Made by a program: the position numbers and the translations under genes
Part shown: piece after piece, positions 12,293-23,793 of the stretch
Layout: the number at the start of each line of letters is the position of its first letter
How positions within the stretch are numbered: the first letter of the stretch is position 1
Notes under the pieces: model-generated
What the model was told of the DNA's origin: nothing
Database searches by the model: none
Seen by the model: the letters and a program-made list of their open reading frames with translations, nothing else
Source: Cristatella mucedo
Taxonomy: Eukaryota; Bryozoa; Phylactolaemata; Cristatellidae
Assembly: GCA_009760855.2 (NCBI GenBank)
Contig: WPIO01000003.1
Location: forward strand, 3,158,001 to 3,222,000
DNA length: 64,000 bases
Reading direction: 5' to 3'

Positions 12293-13004
12293 ACCACATG
12301 CCCGCCTTAAGAGCTCCTGAGCTTGCATATTAAAATGGTCAAAACCGGACTTTAGATTTCATGACACTTTCTGCCAAAAGGACAGTAGTCGGGATGTGTC
12401 TCAAGACTTCAAGCTAGCAGGTCATGAATAGCTGCTTCCAAGTGAAATTCCAGCAGCAGCCACAAGGCAATCTGCTATGCATATGTACGTAACCTAGCGA
12501 AGATCAAAAGAAGGTAGGGCCATGGATGACATTGTGTGACCTATTTTGGAAAGAAATTCTCGAAGCTGCGTACAGAAAGGAGCTTTAACCTTATCATAAA
12601 TGTAATTCGCATTTCTAAAGGGAAGTGGAATGTTTAAACTGTAAGCACCTCGAAGAACAGAAGTATATTGGGCAGCTCAGAAAGAAGTGGGAACAAAAAA
12701 TTCAGTCGAGGCAAGGCGAATTTGATAGATGAGGCGAGCTGAATGTGGACAGCGTGATATTAAGGGTCTGACGGAGCTTTAAGGCGAGATCAATATCAAG
12801 TAAATGACTTGGAGGCCACTTGGACTAGTAAAGCTGTAAATTTTCTGTACGGCAACGGTAGCTGATGTCATGAGATTCAAACGAATAGCTGGTGGTTAGA
12901 TGAAGTTTTTTGTCCAATTATCATGTACACAAATACAAACAGTTGAGTTTAATCTGTATCGCTCTCTGATAGCGAGCAGAGCGTCTCTCGGAGAGCTTAC
13001 CCGG

Positions 13005-13850
13005 TCTGGTCTACTGGCCTGTGCAATCAGGGCTTACAGCTCGTGCCAAACCCTGCAGCTAGGCTTTTCTGTCTTGAGTTTCGCAGTTGCCACATCACAC
13101 CACTTCACGCCATCCTGCTATGGCTCCTACTCAAGCAACGCATAGGCTGCAATGTCTGGTCACTAACTTTTAGGTCCCTTCATTATTTGGCTCCAGTATA
13201 ACTACTGCCCTCCCCAAGCTCAGCATCGTACCACTCGCTTTTCAGAATCTAACAGTTTACCTATACCTCTTACAAACCCCAAATCCTCCGGAGACCATAC
13301 ATTTAGTTCGTTTGCTACAAAAGCCCAGAACTCACTCCCGACGTGTCATGAGGTGAGCCGTGATGGCACACTAGGTAAGGCGGTTGCTTTCATGACCTCG
13401 GTCCCTAGTTCGTGGGTTCGATTCCTGCAGTGGGCGATTCTTTATTGCCACTGCAAGCAGTGGTGATAGCCGTAAAAGCTCTTCAGTCGCTATACAAAAA
13501 GATGCTGTTTAATCAGCTAGGATTTATTTATTTATTTATGACGTCTCCTGACTTGACCACATTTAACAAGAAAAGAAAAGCGCTCCTATTCAGCACAGCA
13601 TTTAGTGGATCCCTGTGATTCGAACTGTACTTGCTTATGTGCTGACACTGTGCATACTGCCACTAATCACCCTTGCATGCTGACCCTGCGCATGTCACCC
13701 CTAACGATGTTATTCTTGCTGTTTATAGAGCATGTTACCACTAATCGTTCGTTCGTGCTTCCTTTGCAGCAAATTTAAAAGCGCATAGAAATAGATTGAG
13801 TTCTGAGGGTGCTTTATCAAGTGTATAATAATAATTATTATTATTACCCC
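13005..13850 (+). mobile_element. LINE family B copy split by a nested SINE
   Basis: LINE B reverse-transcriptase C-terminus and 3' UTR are present (ggcctgtgcaatcagg, then gcagctaggcttttctgtc, then aaagcgcatagaaatagattg, then an ATAATTATTATTATT tail). A family-W SINE interrupts it at about 13353-13537, and LINE sequence resumes as gacgtctcctgacttgacc. The SINE is therefore the younger insertion. Confidence 0.82.
13353..13537 (+). mobile_element. tRNA-derived SINE family W, nested in LINE B
   Basis: The A box-like TGGCACACTAGG at ~13363 and B box GGTTCGATTCC at ~13417 form an internal RNA polymerase III promoter. The body continues tgccactgcaagcagtgg, gctcttcagtcgctatacaaa and aatcagctaggattt. 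The 3' end is ATTT repeats. Short imperfect ATGAG/ATGAC flanks are consistent with a target-site duplication. Confidence 0.8.
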
Positions 13851-14202
13851 TGCTGCACTTGAGTGACCTCATATTTGCATTGACACGGATATCAAACAAA
13901 GAATCCAATATGACCAAGTCGGATGATTTTTCTGTGCTCGAAGCTAGGAGCTGCAGGATCCGACCACATGGTTTTGTAATACAATCCGTAATACGAGTCA
14001 CCGACTCGCCATTGAGATAGCCGTATTAACGAGCTGTGTTTTAAATGAACTTTTGCTCATACAGTAATGGGTTAAAAATGTCCTCATTCTGAACATTTAT
14101 TTCCAAGTTTACTTATTTTTCATCAACTGTTTTCAGTTCTTTCATACCTATCTTGAATTACTGATAATATTTCGGTAGGAAAGATTACATAATATCTAAA
14201 AC

Positions 14203-14208
<6 letters not shown>

Positions 14209-14235
<27 letters not shown>
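14209..14235. repeat. TA dinucleotide microsatellite
   Basis: About 13 TA units directly precede the 3' end of a minus-strand SINE. Confidence 0.9.
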
Positions 14236-14243
<8 letters not shown>

Positions 14244-14249
14244 ATATAC

Positions 14250-14402
14250 GTAATTCACTTGTATATCGCCTTAAACGAACTTAATCTCAATTCAAACATT
14301 TCACATGTGCCTTGGGGCTCGAGCCCACTACCTGGGTCGTCACATAAGTTCACTTTGACATTTGTCCCGGTGAGCACCTAACCGCTGGCCCAAACCAGAG
14401 CG
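14250..14402 (-). mobile_element. tRNA-derived SINE family V
   Basis: The minus strand reads tttgggccagcggttaggtgctc (A-box region), gtagtgggctcgagcccc (B-box region) and a 3' end gagattaagttcgtttaaggcgatata. That 3' end matches the family-V copies at 48292 and 59520. Confidence 0.72.
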
Positions 14403-16159
14403 TCGGATGCTCAGAAGAGTTTTTGTTTTATTAGATTTTATAATTTATATGTAGATGCTGTTCACATAAATGTTCTTTTTGCATGCCTTGAAACCGAGAG
14501 GGAGAGGATGCCGCTCAAAAACCATGTGTAGCACGCAAATGTATAGATTTGCTGCATTATACGTGCATTTAAGAAGAAACGCCCGAACACACCTTAATAT
14601 TTAGGTCATAATATTTCTCCGTGGGACGATTAGCAAATGTCGATGGCTGACCGTGCATGTTTTGATTAAAAGTAAGACAGTCGTTAAATTTGAAGAATTT
14701 ATATCACAATATGGCATTGAAAGGATAAACGCTCAGTTGGAACAAGCTGCTGTACTAAGAAATCTCGTGAGTCGTTTAAACAAAATTCTTAAACACCGTA
14801 GCCTCTTTTCATATACAGCAGCATTACTGGCAAAGGTTGTGGTGTATGCATTATAAATTATTTTAAGATATTTATAAAATACTGAATAGCAAATAACCAC
14901 TGCCATTCAATCAAATTGTACGGCTTCTCTTACAGCAATATTCTAGAAGTGCAATACATTCTTGTAGCTGTTCTTAAGGATGCAAATAAATTGAGGGATG
15001 GAACTCTTTCAATTCAAAAATAAAACGGATGTGCCGTTTTGTTCAAAATCTACAGTCTATACCAATCATCACTTTTAAGTGCGTTGCCGTACTGCTGCAA
15101 ATAACATTGCGTTATGGGATTATTGTATTGGAGTTATTTTGAAGTTACTCATATCCTAAAAAAAGCTTTGTCTACATTCTTAAGTTTCATGATTATGATT
15201 ACTATCTGTGGTGGACACAAATTTTCATCTTGGGATCAAAACCTGCACAAATTGTAAGTAGGGCTGGCAAGACCTGTGGGATTTACTATAGGTGGGGCTA
15301 GAATAGCAATTGATTAAAAATTACAGCAAAAACTAGTAGTGCTTATTCGAATCGTACTCGGCGGCTGTTCATCAAGTGCAGGTAAGATCTAATTTTGTCG
15401 TGGTGACGGTCGAGGGTGATGGAATATGTGGCATTAGGGGATCAAATGCCAGCCTGCCCCATAGCTTTACGACTGGGTACATGCATTTATATATGATGCT
15501 ACTTTAACCTGCCCAGCATTAAGTCGACTACCTCCATTTAATAAGTGATTTGTAATAAATAAAGTAGTAGCATAGTAATCAGAGCACATGTGGAAATATT
15601 ATTAACAGCTGATAGGTCATTCTGGACGGAGCTGTAGTTTATGTGAGCAACCAAAAGTCTATTTTCCATGCACACATATCCCGTAAAAAGATACTCAAAA
15701 TATATTGTATAATGACTATTACATGTTAATTTATTTAATAGAAATAAGGTTTTTGTTTAATTTTTGATAAGCCTTTCTACCGTTAGCCTACATTTCTAAA
15801 TGCTGCCTCATTCTCAACGATCGGCGTAGCGATCCAGATGTGCATTTAACTTGGGCCGATCTGAATGATAAACTTTGGTCGAAGGCTTGGACATTCGCAC
15901 TTCACAGTCCAGCTCACTGGTTTGAGTACTGCTGCGAACAACCTGTCCGCTTCAAGCGCTAGTGATAGCCATTAGGGTTTTCTGAAGCTACATAAATGAG
16001 GCCGTTAAATCAACTGACTATATTTAATTTACCTTATTTTCTCTTAGTGGGGAGAGTGGAAAATAAAGAGAACGTAAGTAGTTTGTGAATGAAATAGTCA
16101 CCTAATCAGGACCAAAGTACCAATTAGACGTTCTATCTACTTAATGTTTTTCTTTGTAG
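14403..16159. other. End of copy 1 A-B intron, nothing certain
   Basis: An open frame at 14653-14856 (67 codons) has no recognisable family. There is a tidy GT-AG-bounded 26-nt segment at 16048-16073, but its reading phase does not fit the flanking CTHRC1 exons. The stretch ends in the acceptor TTCTTTGTAG at 16150-16159. Confidence 0.4.
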
Positions 16160-16311
16160 TCGACGGTATATGCAACAACTTGCCTGCAGGTTTGATCACT
16201 GTGGCCATTAACGTTGGAGCCTGCCCAGAATATAGCAGCGGAATCTTTCGTACAGGATGGAATGCAGGACGAAGCATGTGGATACTCGAGATATTACCAA
16301 GTGGTAACTGA
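16160..16311 (+). CDS. CTHRC1-like copy 1, terminal exon B
   Basis: The exon follows TTTTTCTTTGTAG and enters in phase 1, the phase in which exon A at 5592-5790 leaves. It encodes VDGICNNLPAGLITVAINVG, ACPEYSSG, RTGWNAGRSMWILEILPSGN and a TGA stop at 16309-16311. This is the closest match in the window to the end of CTHRC1 ([25 protein letters not shown], then S/RTGWNSVSRIIIEELP). Both cysteines and the TGWN motif are kept. No exon-A candidate was seen just upstream, so the partner is probably exon A1 across a 10.4-kb intron filled with LINEs. An alternative is that B1 belongs to a copy that lost its own exon A. A possible AATAAA lies about 490 nt downstream. Confidence 0.85.
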
Positions 16312-17489
16312 AATAATTTTGATGTAATTGAATGGCTTCGATTATGGTTTAAAGACTTTTTGAATTCGCATTACGTTTTTGCGATTTTATCTTACCTCAT
16401 ATAGATCGCTTTTCTTGCACCGTTAAGCACTCTAATTTTGCTATGATAACCGAGAAGAAGTTCTCCAAAAACCGCATTACTATCGAAAGCAGCATAGACT
16501 TTGGCTTTGTTATGTCACACTTTCCCTCTAGTAAAACGTCCGCTTTGTTCTTGTGCTCTGTATAAATTACTCTCAGGGATAACTAGCTGGCTGCAAAGCC
16601 TAAGGAATCATCTGTTGAAAGTCCGAAGTGACATACCTTACGCGTATTTCATTAAACGCCTTAAAAGTGTGCGCCTTTCTCTGTCACCACTATTTTGCTC
16701 ATTTGGATACGCTACGATACGATCCTATCGACGATTGGTATATCTTTTAGCACAAAGTGGTACTGGTTCTATTTATGGGCCACGACGAGACAATCATATA
16801 AAAATAAAATGTCTGGAATATACTTCTTGCAAAATTTAAAAGCCAAGTTAGCCGGCTGTTAACAGCCTCAGAAAACTTTAAATGTTTCACCCTTGACGTT
16901 AAATTCCTTACCGTGTCTGCTGAGCTGATGCAATTTTTCTGGTGGCTGAATTTCTACGTGTTCCTCACAAAATGTTAAAGGTACGCTGGAGCTGATATCT
17001 GCGTGCCGAAACATGATGTATCTGTTTACGTTATGACTTACTAACTGACATGCTTATTTTGCAGCTCATGTACACTGCCTAGAAAGGGAGTTAGTTCTTC
17101 TAGGGTGCGATAAAATTGGTCTACTGCGTTTTCAATTTCTACGCTGAAATCCCGACTATGCCATCCGATCTAGCTGCCCCTACACACAGCCTCTTCCGCC
17201 ATTTGCCATACTACTAGCTGCACCTACCACTGCCACACTCAGCCTCACCCACCACTAGCCACACCCACCACTAGCTGAGCTCAGCGAAACTGCACTGCAT
17301 TACAAGTGACTCGCGACCTCTCTATGGGGTCCTCAATAGAATTAAATTCGCAGCAAATTCAAACTATCTCAAAACCATCTGTGACGTGGTATACACCTAT
17401 CAAGGTCTGGTTCTTGCTTGCCCTTTAGTATTTCAAAAAAGTAGGTAGCATGGGATACAAGTAAGGCTTGCCAAAAGAAAATAAGGTTA
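16312..17489. other. Intergenic between CTHRC1-like copies 1 and 2
   Basis: An open frame at 16501-16839 (112 codons) has no signal peptide or domain I recognise. 17195-17285 is an imperfect CCACACCCACCACTAG-type repeat. A first exon for copy 2 would be expected between here and 19073, but I could not identify one. Confidence 0.4.
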
Positions 17490-17620
17490 TTGTTTGTCCT
17501 TTTCCAAAGTGACCTTTTTACTAGACGACCACATCTGCGTCACAGTAAAGTCTGCCGACTCGCAGGTACGTAACATTACACAATTATTTGGGCTTGTCTT
17601 GCAAAGGAGACTACTAAGGA
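17490..17620 (+). mobile_element. LINE family B, reverse-transcriptase fragment
   Basis: It encodes LDDHICVTVKSADSQVRNITQ and so matches the LDDHISSTIKSAYVQLHNIAKI segment of the LINE B copy at 50439. It is a small internal piece with no 3' UTR. Confidence 0.65.
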
Positions 17621-19073
17621 GGACAGCTGAAGGCTTCCACGTGCAGTCTTTCGGGCATACCGTGCACTGTCAGTGCACACACTAAACAATTATCGCAATC
17701 GCATTTTTACCAAGCATGATTTACCAAATTAGTCCGGAGCATAATTTATTGAGGGGCAAACACTCATTGTTTACGGTGCGTTTACTTTATCAGCGTTCCT
17801 GCTTGCTTGCACCGACTTTCCTCCCAGTGCGCTTACGCTATCAACACAGAAAAACTGCAGACCAACTTAGCCCCTCCCAAACCTTCCATCTTTAATACGA
17901 AAGGCTGGTATGACACAAGGTTTCTCAGAAAGCCGCCATGCCATCACTCGCTAAAGCTGAGGTTACTGCTGCAGTCATCATTGTAGAGTATGAGAAGAGT
18001 ATAAAGAAAATTAAGATAATCATATAGAAAAGCTTTATTGAGAAAGTGCACAGTGCTAGCTAATGTGAGGCATTACAGGTGTGTGTGTTATAGTGCTAAG
18101 CAACGTGAGCCGTTGAGCGTTTGTTGGGGAATTTCGTACGCAGACGCGCTGCTTCCTCTGTGTTAAACAATGTTTAAGCATTACCTGCAACGCATAAGAA
18201 TCCTATTTTCAAAGAAATGCTGTGAAATCCTTGCTATAACTAGAGCCTTTGAGTGTCAGCCTTTTTTACGGAATATTATTACTTTGGCCGTGGGGGTGCG
18301 TGTGACGAGCGCCAGGGCTTGATTGGTCGGTTGGTAGAATGAGTAGGCCTAGAGTAGAAGCAGTTTCTCCTCCATGACAACCGGCTGATTTGGCTGCCCC
18401 AAGATGTGGCAACCTGTTGTGACACGGTAGCTCATTTCAAGAGGAAATCGGCCTAAAATTAGCACTGACCTAGGAAGAAAGTCGATAGTGTAAAGGCAGC
18501 TTTACGCCAGTAGCTACCAGCGAACACTATCAACCTATTCTTGTAGCAAATATGACATACCGACGAGCAAAAGCACTCTAGCTTGAGCCGCTTGCTTTAT
18601 TTTTCAAGGGGCCTCGTTAAGTTTGCTCTAATTCACCAATCGCATCTCAGCGCTCTCAACCTTTTGCTTGAAATCTGCATTTGTCAAATGTTGACGCACT
18701 CCCTATTGAACTGGTTGTACAGGCTGGCTGCGTGCGAAATTATTTTTGCTCGTCAGGTTCACGCTATACACTTCTGAAGTAGTGGAACTTATCTGGGGAA
18801 CTTGTTAAAGCCTTAGTGCCAAACAACTTTGTGAATTTGTAAAAATACGAATTCCGACTTAAAGGCAAGTAAATAATTCCAAAATTTGCGGGAGTAAACA
18901 ATTATGTTACCCAATTTCAGGATCCTTTCTGGGACCGTCCCGAAGCTGTGTTCTACTAAACCAAAAGTAGTTGATGCTGTGCATCCAAAATAACTAGGAT
19001 TTTAACTTTGCTTACGGTATTAGAGTTTTCCTTCGCCTGGTAACTGGTGATTTTACGCGCGTATACTTTTCAG
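17621..19073. other. Unassigned sequence upstream of exon X2
   Basis: A short frame beginning MPSLAKAEVTAAVIIV at ~17938 has a GCCGCC start context but no clear donor. The frame 18583-18777 has no ATG near its start. I see nothing convincing. The stretch ends in the acceptor TATACTTTTCAG. Confidence 0.35.
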
Positions 19074-19162
19074 AGTCTTGTGCAATTGTACCTGTTTCCA
19101 ACATAGAACAGCTTGCTATAACGAATTTGAATTCTTCTGCAAAGCCTGATTCTATCGTAATG
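19074..19162 (+). pseudogene. CTHRC1-like copy 2, exon X
   Basis: This 89-nt segment sits between ATACTTTTCAG and the donor GTAAGC at 19163. It enters in phase 1 and leaves in phase 0, as exons X1 and X3 do. It encodes SCAIVPVSNIEQ ... NLNSSAKPDSIVM. The end aligns with TQTGVVQ and TTAGVLK in the other copies, but it is four residues shorter and the glycine is lost. The exon itself is open. It is listed as pseudogene because exon A of the same copy is broken. Confidence 0.42.
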
Positions 19163-19708
19163 GTAAGCATCTCGCTATGACATTTTTCATTTATTTGTAA
19201 TTCCGGACATGAATAAGTTTAAGTTACAATTATTAGTAATTGCTTTGTCATACAGTGCATTGGGTTGCTGCCTAAGAATATGCAAAACATTCTCAAGAAT
19301 AGTAACTACTTGAAATGTTGTGCTATTTTCTACTACACATGTATATTATGTACCAAATGATAGTATGTTTATCTAATTAGGCTTAACAATCAAATTTATT
19401 TTACCATATTTATCAACCACAAGAAGGCTCTCGCAGTTTTGAACCACGGGCTTCCTTATTTCACTGACAAATTGTAGGGTTGCGGTTAGGATACAATCCA
19501 TGTATTTTCGCGAAGATCGTGGATTGCATAGATCTAAGGGAAGAAGCAGCCTTTACGCTCCGTAGACCAGCAAAGCTTTCAGTGGCAATTTGAGTTACAT
19601 CGAGGACCGCAGTATTACTAGTAAGGCCACCTTCCAAGCGGCACAGCTGGATTACTGAAAGAGAGGGCGAAATGCACAACTGTCGGAGAAGCCCACCGGC
19701 AGCATACC

Positions 19709-19891
19709 TCACGGAAATGGCGTATACATACTTTTCTGTTCAAGATTCTCAGGAATGATGATAGTTCGCAGAAAGAATATCTGGATGGCATCCAAGAGTA
19801 TTAGATTCTCTAATGCATACTGAGCCATGTAGTTGCTTTCGGATGTTGAACCTGACATTAATGACACCAGGAAAAGAACCGATAGATACAT
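19709..19891 (-). CDS. Small secreted-protein-like ORF, antisense in intron of copy 2
   Basis: From the ATG at 19891 the minus strand encodes MYLSVLFLVSLMSGSTSES, a good signal-peptide shape (hydrophobic core, then small residues), followed by about 40 residues ending YTPFP. A GTGAGG just before the stop and a CCCTCTCTTTCAG 58 nt further along could bound a tiny intron. The overlapping minus frame 19461-19712 is open through that stretch. I do not recognise a family. It could be a real lineage-specific gene or a chance frame. Confidence 0.25.
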   Translation of the reverse strand: MYLSVLFLVSLMSGSTSESNYMAQYALENLILLDAIQIFFLRTIIIPENLEQKSMYTPFP

Positions 19892-20384
19892 GGCCAATCA
19901 TGCTAGTTCTATGATTATAGTGCACACAATTTTATCAGTGTAAATGGTTTTTACTTGTATTTAGGTACACCCTAAAAACACTACAGTGTAAGCTTAGCTA
20001 TGCCTATCGTTACATTCGAGAATGAGAAAAAAAGCCACACAAAACCGGTTTGCATTCACTGAATATTGGCAGAGCTCCAGAGAGTAAAGAAAAAGTTTGT
20101 GCCATCGGTAAGTATATAATAATACTGCCATTAGTGGTTTACTGTGGTTTAAAGATTGCGGAATAATATCAATAATGCGGAAAATAAAAAAATTAAGGTT
20201 TTCTTCAAGGTAGCCTTATGATGCAGATGCCGAAGCAAAATAAATGTGAAAAATCAAAGACTAGTTTATAAAGGTCATTTGAGAACTAAAAACAAGTATT
20301 CGCAAATGGATTCACTGGTACACATTAGAAAAAAACATTTCAATGAGGCTCTGGCGAATTTGTAACTTAGACACTGAAAGACAG

Positions 20385-20655
20385 ACCACGACAACTACTC
20401 TCCTACTTCCTACTATGGCTTATCCTTTTCAGTGGTCCTGAGCCGCTACTTCCAAGCTACTCACAACCTCGACTACTCTCCTGACTCTGCCATGCTTCCC
20501 ACTTTCTCTCTGTTGCGTGAGACGAAGTCTGTTGGCTGCTGAAAGCTTATCAAAAGCTGCTTGGGCTGTGAGTGTCCAATACAAAACTCTCCTGCGTAAC
20601 GCCCACATAGTCTTTATGGTGTTACAGACAGAGATATATATATACTTTCATACTT
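20385..20655 (+). mobile_element. LINE family A, 3' fragment
   Basis: The sequence gacaactactctcctact, ccttttcagtggtcctgag and gtgagacgaagtctgttggc matches the ORF2 C-terminus of family A at 52085-52510. It is frameshifted and short. Confidence 0.78.
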
Positions 20656-23127
20656 TACTAAGAAACGGCATAGGTAGTCGTTTCGTTTCCCCTCCTGAGA
20701 CATTGCTGGTCCTGTGCAGATGTAATGCAACATGAAAAATTATCGGCTGTTCAATGAAGAAAATAATCATGTCATGAAATATGTAGTTTGTCAGCCACAT
20801 TGAACAGGAAAAATTTAAGCCACACTGGAGAAGGAATTTTTAAATTGTGTGGTTAAATTGAATCAGCTAATGATAAAGCAGTGAGTCTTGCTGCATTTCA
20901 TATTTCCACATATAAGCTTACACAATGTAACGCTCCCTTAAACTGCACGGATTTTTGTATTCATGGAATAATCGCCTCCATAGCAAATTCAAATTTGTCT
21001 TTTAGGCTTCTATATTAACTTTACACATCTTGGTAACAGATGATTAACTTTTCTAATTCCATATATTTTTTCCAAATTGCTAAGAATAATATGTACATTA
21101 AATTTCAGATTGATTTGAAAGTTGGTCATGAGAATCTACATAAAATCCGAAAGCTAAAACTAATTTGTTTAGCATATATATATATTTATAATATAACACA
21201 CTATGTATTTTAACATCAGAAAACGTCTTAACATTGATTTCTCTTGCATCGTTCCTCCTTTCTCTAGTATGAGAAGATTTACTGTTGGCCCCAAGTGGCA
21301 CCTTTGTGCTGCTAGCCAGTGGCTGCATAAAATCACGGCAATTTTCTTGTCGTGCACTAACGCATATCGCAACGATCAAACTAGCAAGCCTGAGCCCAGC
21401 CCGCCATCGAGGTGCATTCCTTCTGCAGTTCATAGGGTACAGTCGGAACGCCAGGCATAATGTGCTAAGGGCAAAACATCCAAGACGAATCGTCGCACAG
21501 CTATCACCTAGCTACTCGAGGTGGTCCACTGAGACGGATGGCACTTAACGAGAACACTGGCAAAGTGAATCGCAGTCGAGAGCGCCTTACTAAGAAAACT
21601 AAAGCAGATAGCCGCAATGATGGAGCCTGATTTCCTTTAAAATGCTTACAGACAGCCACGAAGTATTTGTGCTATATGAACCTAGCTGCACGTTGAGGCA
21701 TCGCTGGAACTGAGCTAAGCTGAGTTTGGTCTTACTTGAGTAATACAAGTGACAGGGTTTTCAATGTAACTTGCTAGCGGTAATCCGGGGAGCGGATGCA
21801 GTATCAGACAATTCAGGCATCTCCTTCTGTTCACTATCAAATGTATATCTTTAACTCCACCAAGCCACACTACGTTGATATAACATAGGGAGGTTATAGG
21901 CAATTAAATGTGCTCAAAGCCCAGGGGGCCCTAATTGCGCTTTCGGTAACCAATAGACGACATCTAGCACTACGAAGAGAGCGTGGCAAGCATAGCTGAG
22001 AAAAAAGATCGGCTGAGAAAGTAAGTGACATGAGACTTTACATGGCGAATCTAATCAGTCGAATTAGAAGCATAGCTGTTTAGAGGTTTTCCATATCTCG
22101 AGTCACACGTAGTTTTGGATGCTATAGGAAAATCACTTTATTGTTGAAAACATCCGCACGGGATCATTTGTGAAGTTAGGGAAGAGAGTAGAGAATTATA
22201 TTGTTTGACTGTAAAGAAAAATTTGATCAAGACTGTGGCCATTTACATTTGTAGGGGCTTAACAGCGAGTCCTGAGGCAGAAAGACAGAGGCAGTGAAAA
22301 GGCGTATGGGCACAACTTATAAGTTTGGCAATGATCATTGCGATAATATCACGAATATATTGAGAAAAGGGTGATTCATAAAATGCAAAAATTTGCCTAA
22401 GAATGTCAGAAAGTAACATACGAAGCTCAAATTGCTATTTTGTGGGGGTATATACTGTCTCTGCCATCTAACTTTTGCCAATATCCGGAGAATCTGTTAT
22501 TGCTTGGTATATTCAAGAGGAGATGAGAAGAGCGTGGAACTGACAGAGGTGCAGACGACAAAGGCTACTCCGCTACTCGTGTTTAACAATCTCAAAGTAC
22601 CAAAAAAGAGAGCAACCCTCAGGCGGTGGCATCGGCAAAAGTGGTGCAGTTCATTAATTGCTGCCCGGTCTTAGTTATTGAGAAAATGTCAACAGCACCA
22701 CCAATTGTCTCTTAGCTAACGGCAAACGGCATATAGCGAAATTAGCGGGCGAGTTATTGTTGTGAAATTTCTGATTGATCGCCAAATTAAATGTTGACCT
22801 TTGGACTACTAAGTAAAGGAAACCGAGTCATTCTGACTCTGGAGGAAGCCGGGCGGTGAGTTAAATTAGCAGTCACTCTAAGGGATAAAGCATGCTGCAC
22901 ATGCAATGAAGGCAGCGTGTTAGTTTGGCTGAGGCTGCCACCACCCGTGTTCTCCGGACGACGCGTAACTCGAAACAATCGGCTGATACACGTGCTCGAC
23001 CTGTATTTAGGATCTCTGTCTGAGCAAGACCGGCAGTAGGACTATGTGACTGAACACGGCGCTTCTGCAAGTATGCCCAGACGGGTATAGAAAAGTCACG
23101 TGGACGGTGGGCCGTGACGAAACAGTG
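20656..23127. other. Intronic/intergenic sequence, nothing certain
   Basis: Overlapping frames on both strands at 21098-21548 sit in a GC-richer block but show no domain. 22432-22674 and 22787-23070 likewise have open frames without family resemblance. No LINE or SINE tail was seen. Confidence 0.4.
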
Positions 23128-23246
23128 TTTACTGTTTTAGGGCTTAGGGTTTAGTGCTTAGGGCTTTACGGTTTAGGGTTTTAGGGTTTAAGGTCTTAAG
23201 GTTTAGGGTTTTAGGGTTTAAGGTCTTGGGGTGTAGGGTTTAGGGC
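23128..23246. repeat. Interstitial telomere-like TTTAGGG tract
   Basis: Degenerate tandem units of TTTAGGG (also GTTTAGGGTT, TTTAAGGTC and GTGTAGGG) run for about 120 bases. Animal telomeres are normally TTAGGG; the heptamer TTTAGGG is the plant-type unit. Confidence 0.8.
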
Positions 23247-23469
23247 GGGCTGCGCCCCCGCCAACTAAATCCACTCTTCCTCGTATTCAGCGCTTTAGTT
23301 ATTGCGTATTAGGACGTAACGAAATTTCTTGAGATTGAGTTGTACTCAGTAAACCACCGAGGCTTCGCCCTCATTTACAGGAATGCGCGGCACGCGGTAG
23401 CGCGAGATCGCTTTGACGTGTACCAACACCTAGCTCCCGCGGTACCGAACTGTATAGCTCGCCAATGCG

Positions 23470-23515
23470 GCTTCCACCGCCACCGCAGTCGCAGCTGCCG
23501 CCGCCGCCGCCGCTC
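23470..23515. repeat. CCG-rich tract
   Basis: A run of CCGCCACCG/GCCGCCGCCGCC-type triplets is followed by AATAAA at ~23521. The short frame it creates is low complexity. Confidence 0.6.
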
Positions 23516-23630
23516 GCTCTAATAAAAACCATCCTTCCAATCCTTCCATCCTTCCAATTACACCGAGTTTGTTTTATTTCAATATAGCGTGACCATTTGA
23601 TCACGCATATAAATATAAATAAATATATAA

Positions 23631-23633
<3 letters not shown>

Positions 23634-23676
<43 letters not shown>
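23634..23676. repeat. TA dinucleotide microsatellite
   Basis: About 21 TA units. The minus-strand frame rich in Y and I that crosses it is an artefact of the repeat. Confidence 0.92.
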
Positions 23677-23680
<4 letters not shown>

Positions 23681-23710
23681 TCTGAGTTATACATTCATCA
23701 ACATAGAGAG

Positions 23711-23793
23711 TAATGTCCGGGGGAAATGTCCCAGGGTCTACCAGGGGAGAAATGTCTTGGGGGAAACGTCCATGGGGGTAAATGTCCTACAAT
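23711..23793. repeat. G-rich AAATGTCC minisatellite
   Basis: The unit is GGGGGAAATGTCC-like and occurs four to five times (aatgtccgggggaaatgtcc, gggagaaatgtcttgg, ggggaaacgtcc, gggggtaaatgtcc). Confidence 0.65.

Noticed and set aside
12100-12297. 65-codon minus-strand ORF beginning with a run of isoleucines
   Set aside because: It is the antisense of the LINE B 3' UTR and its TTA tail.
16048-16073. 26-nt microexon with perfect TCTTAG and GTAAGT borders before exon B1
   Set aside because: Reading it so that it leaves in phase 1 gives an in-frame TAA, and its length breaks the A-to-B phase match.
23371-23694. 107-codon minus-strand ORF rich in YI and G
   Set aside because: Most of it is the TA microsatellite and the CCG-rich tract read in one frame.
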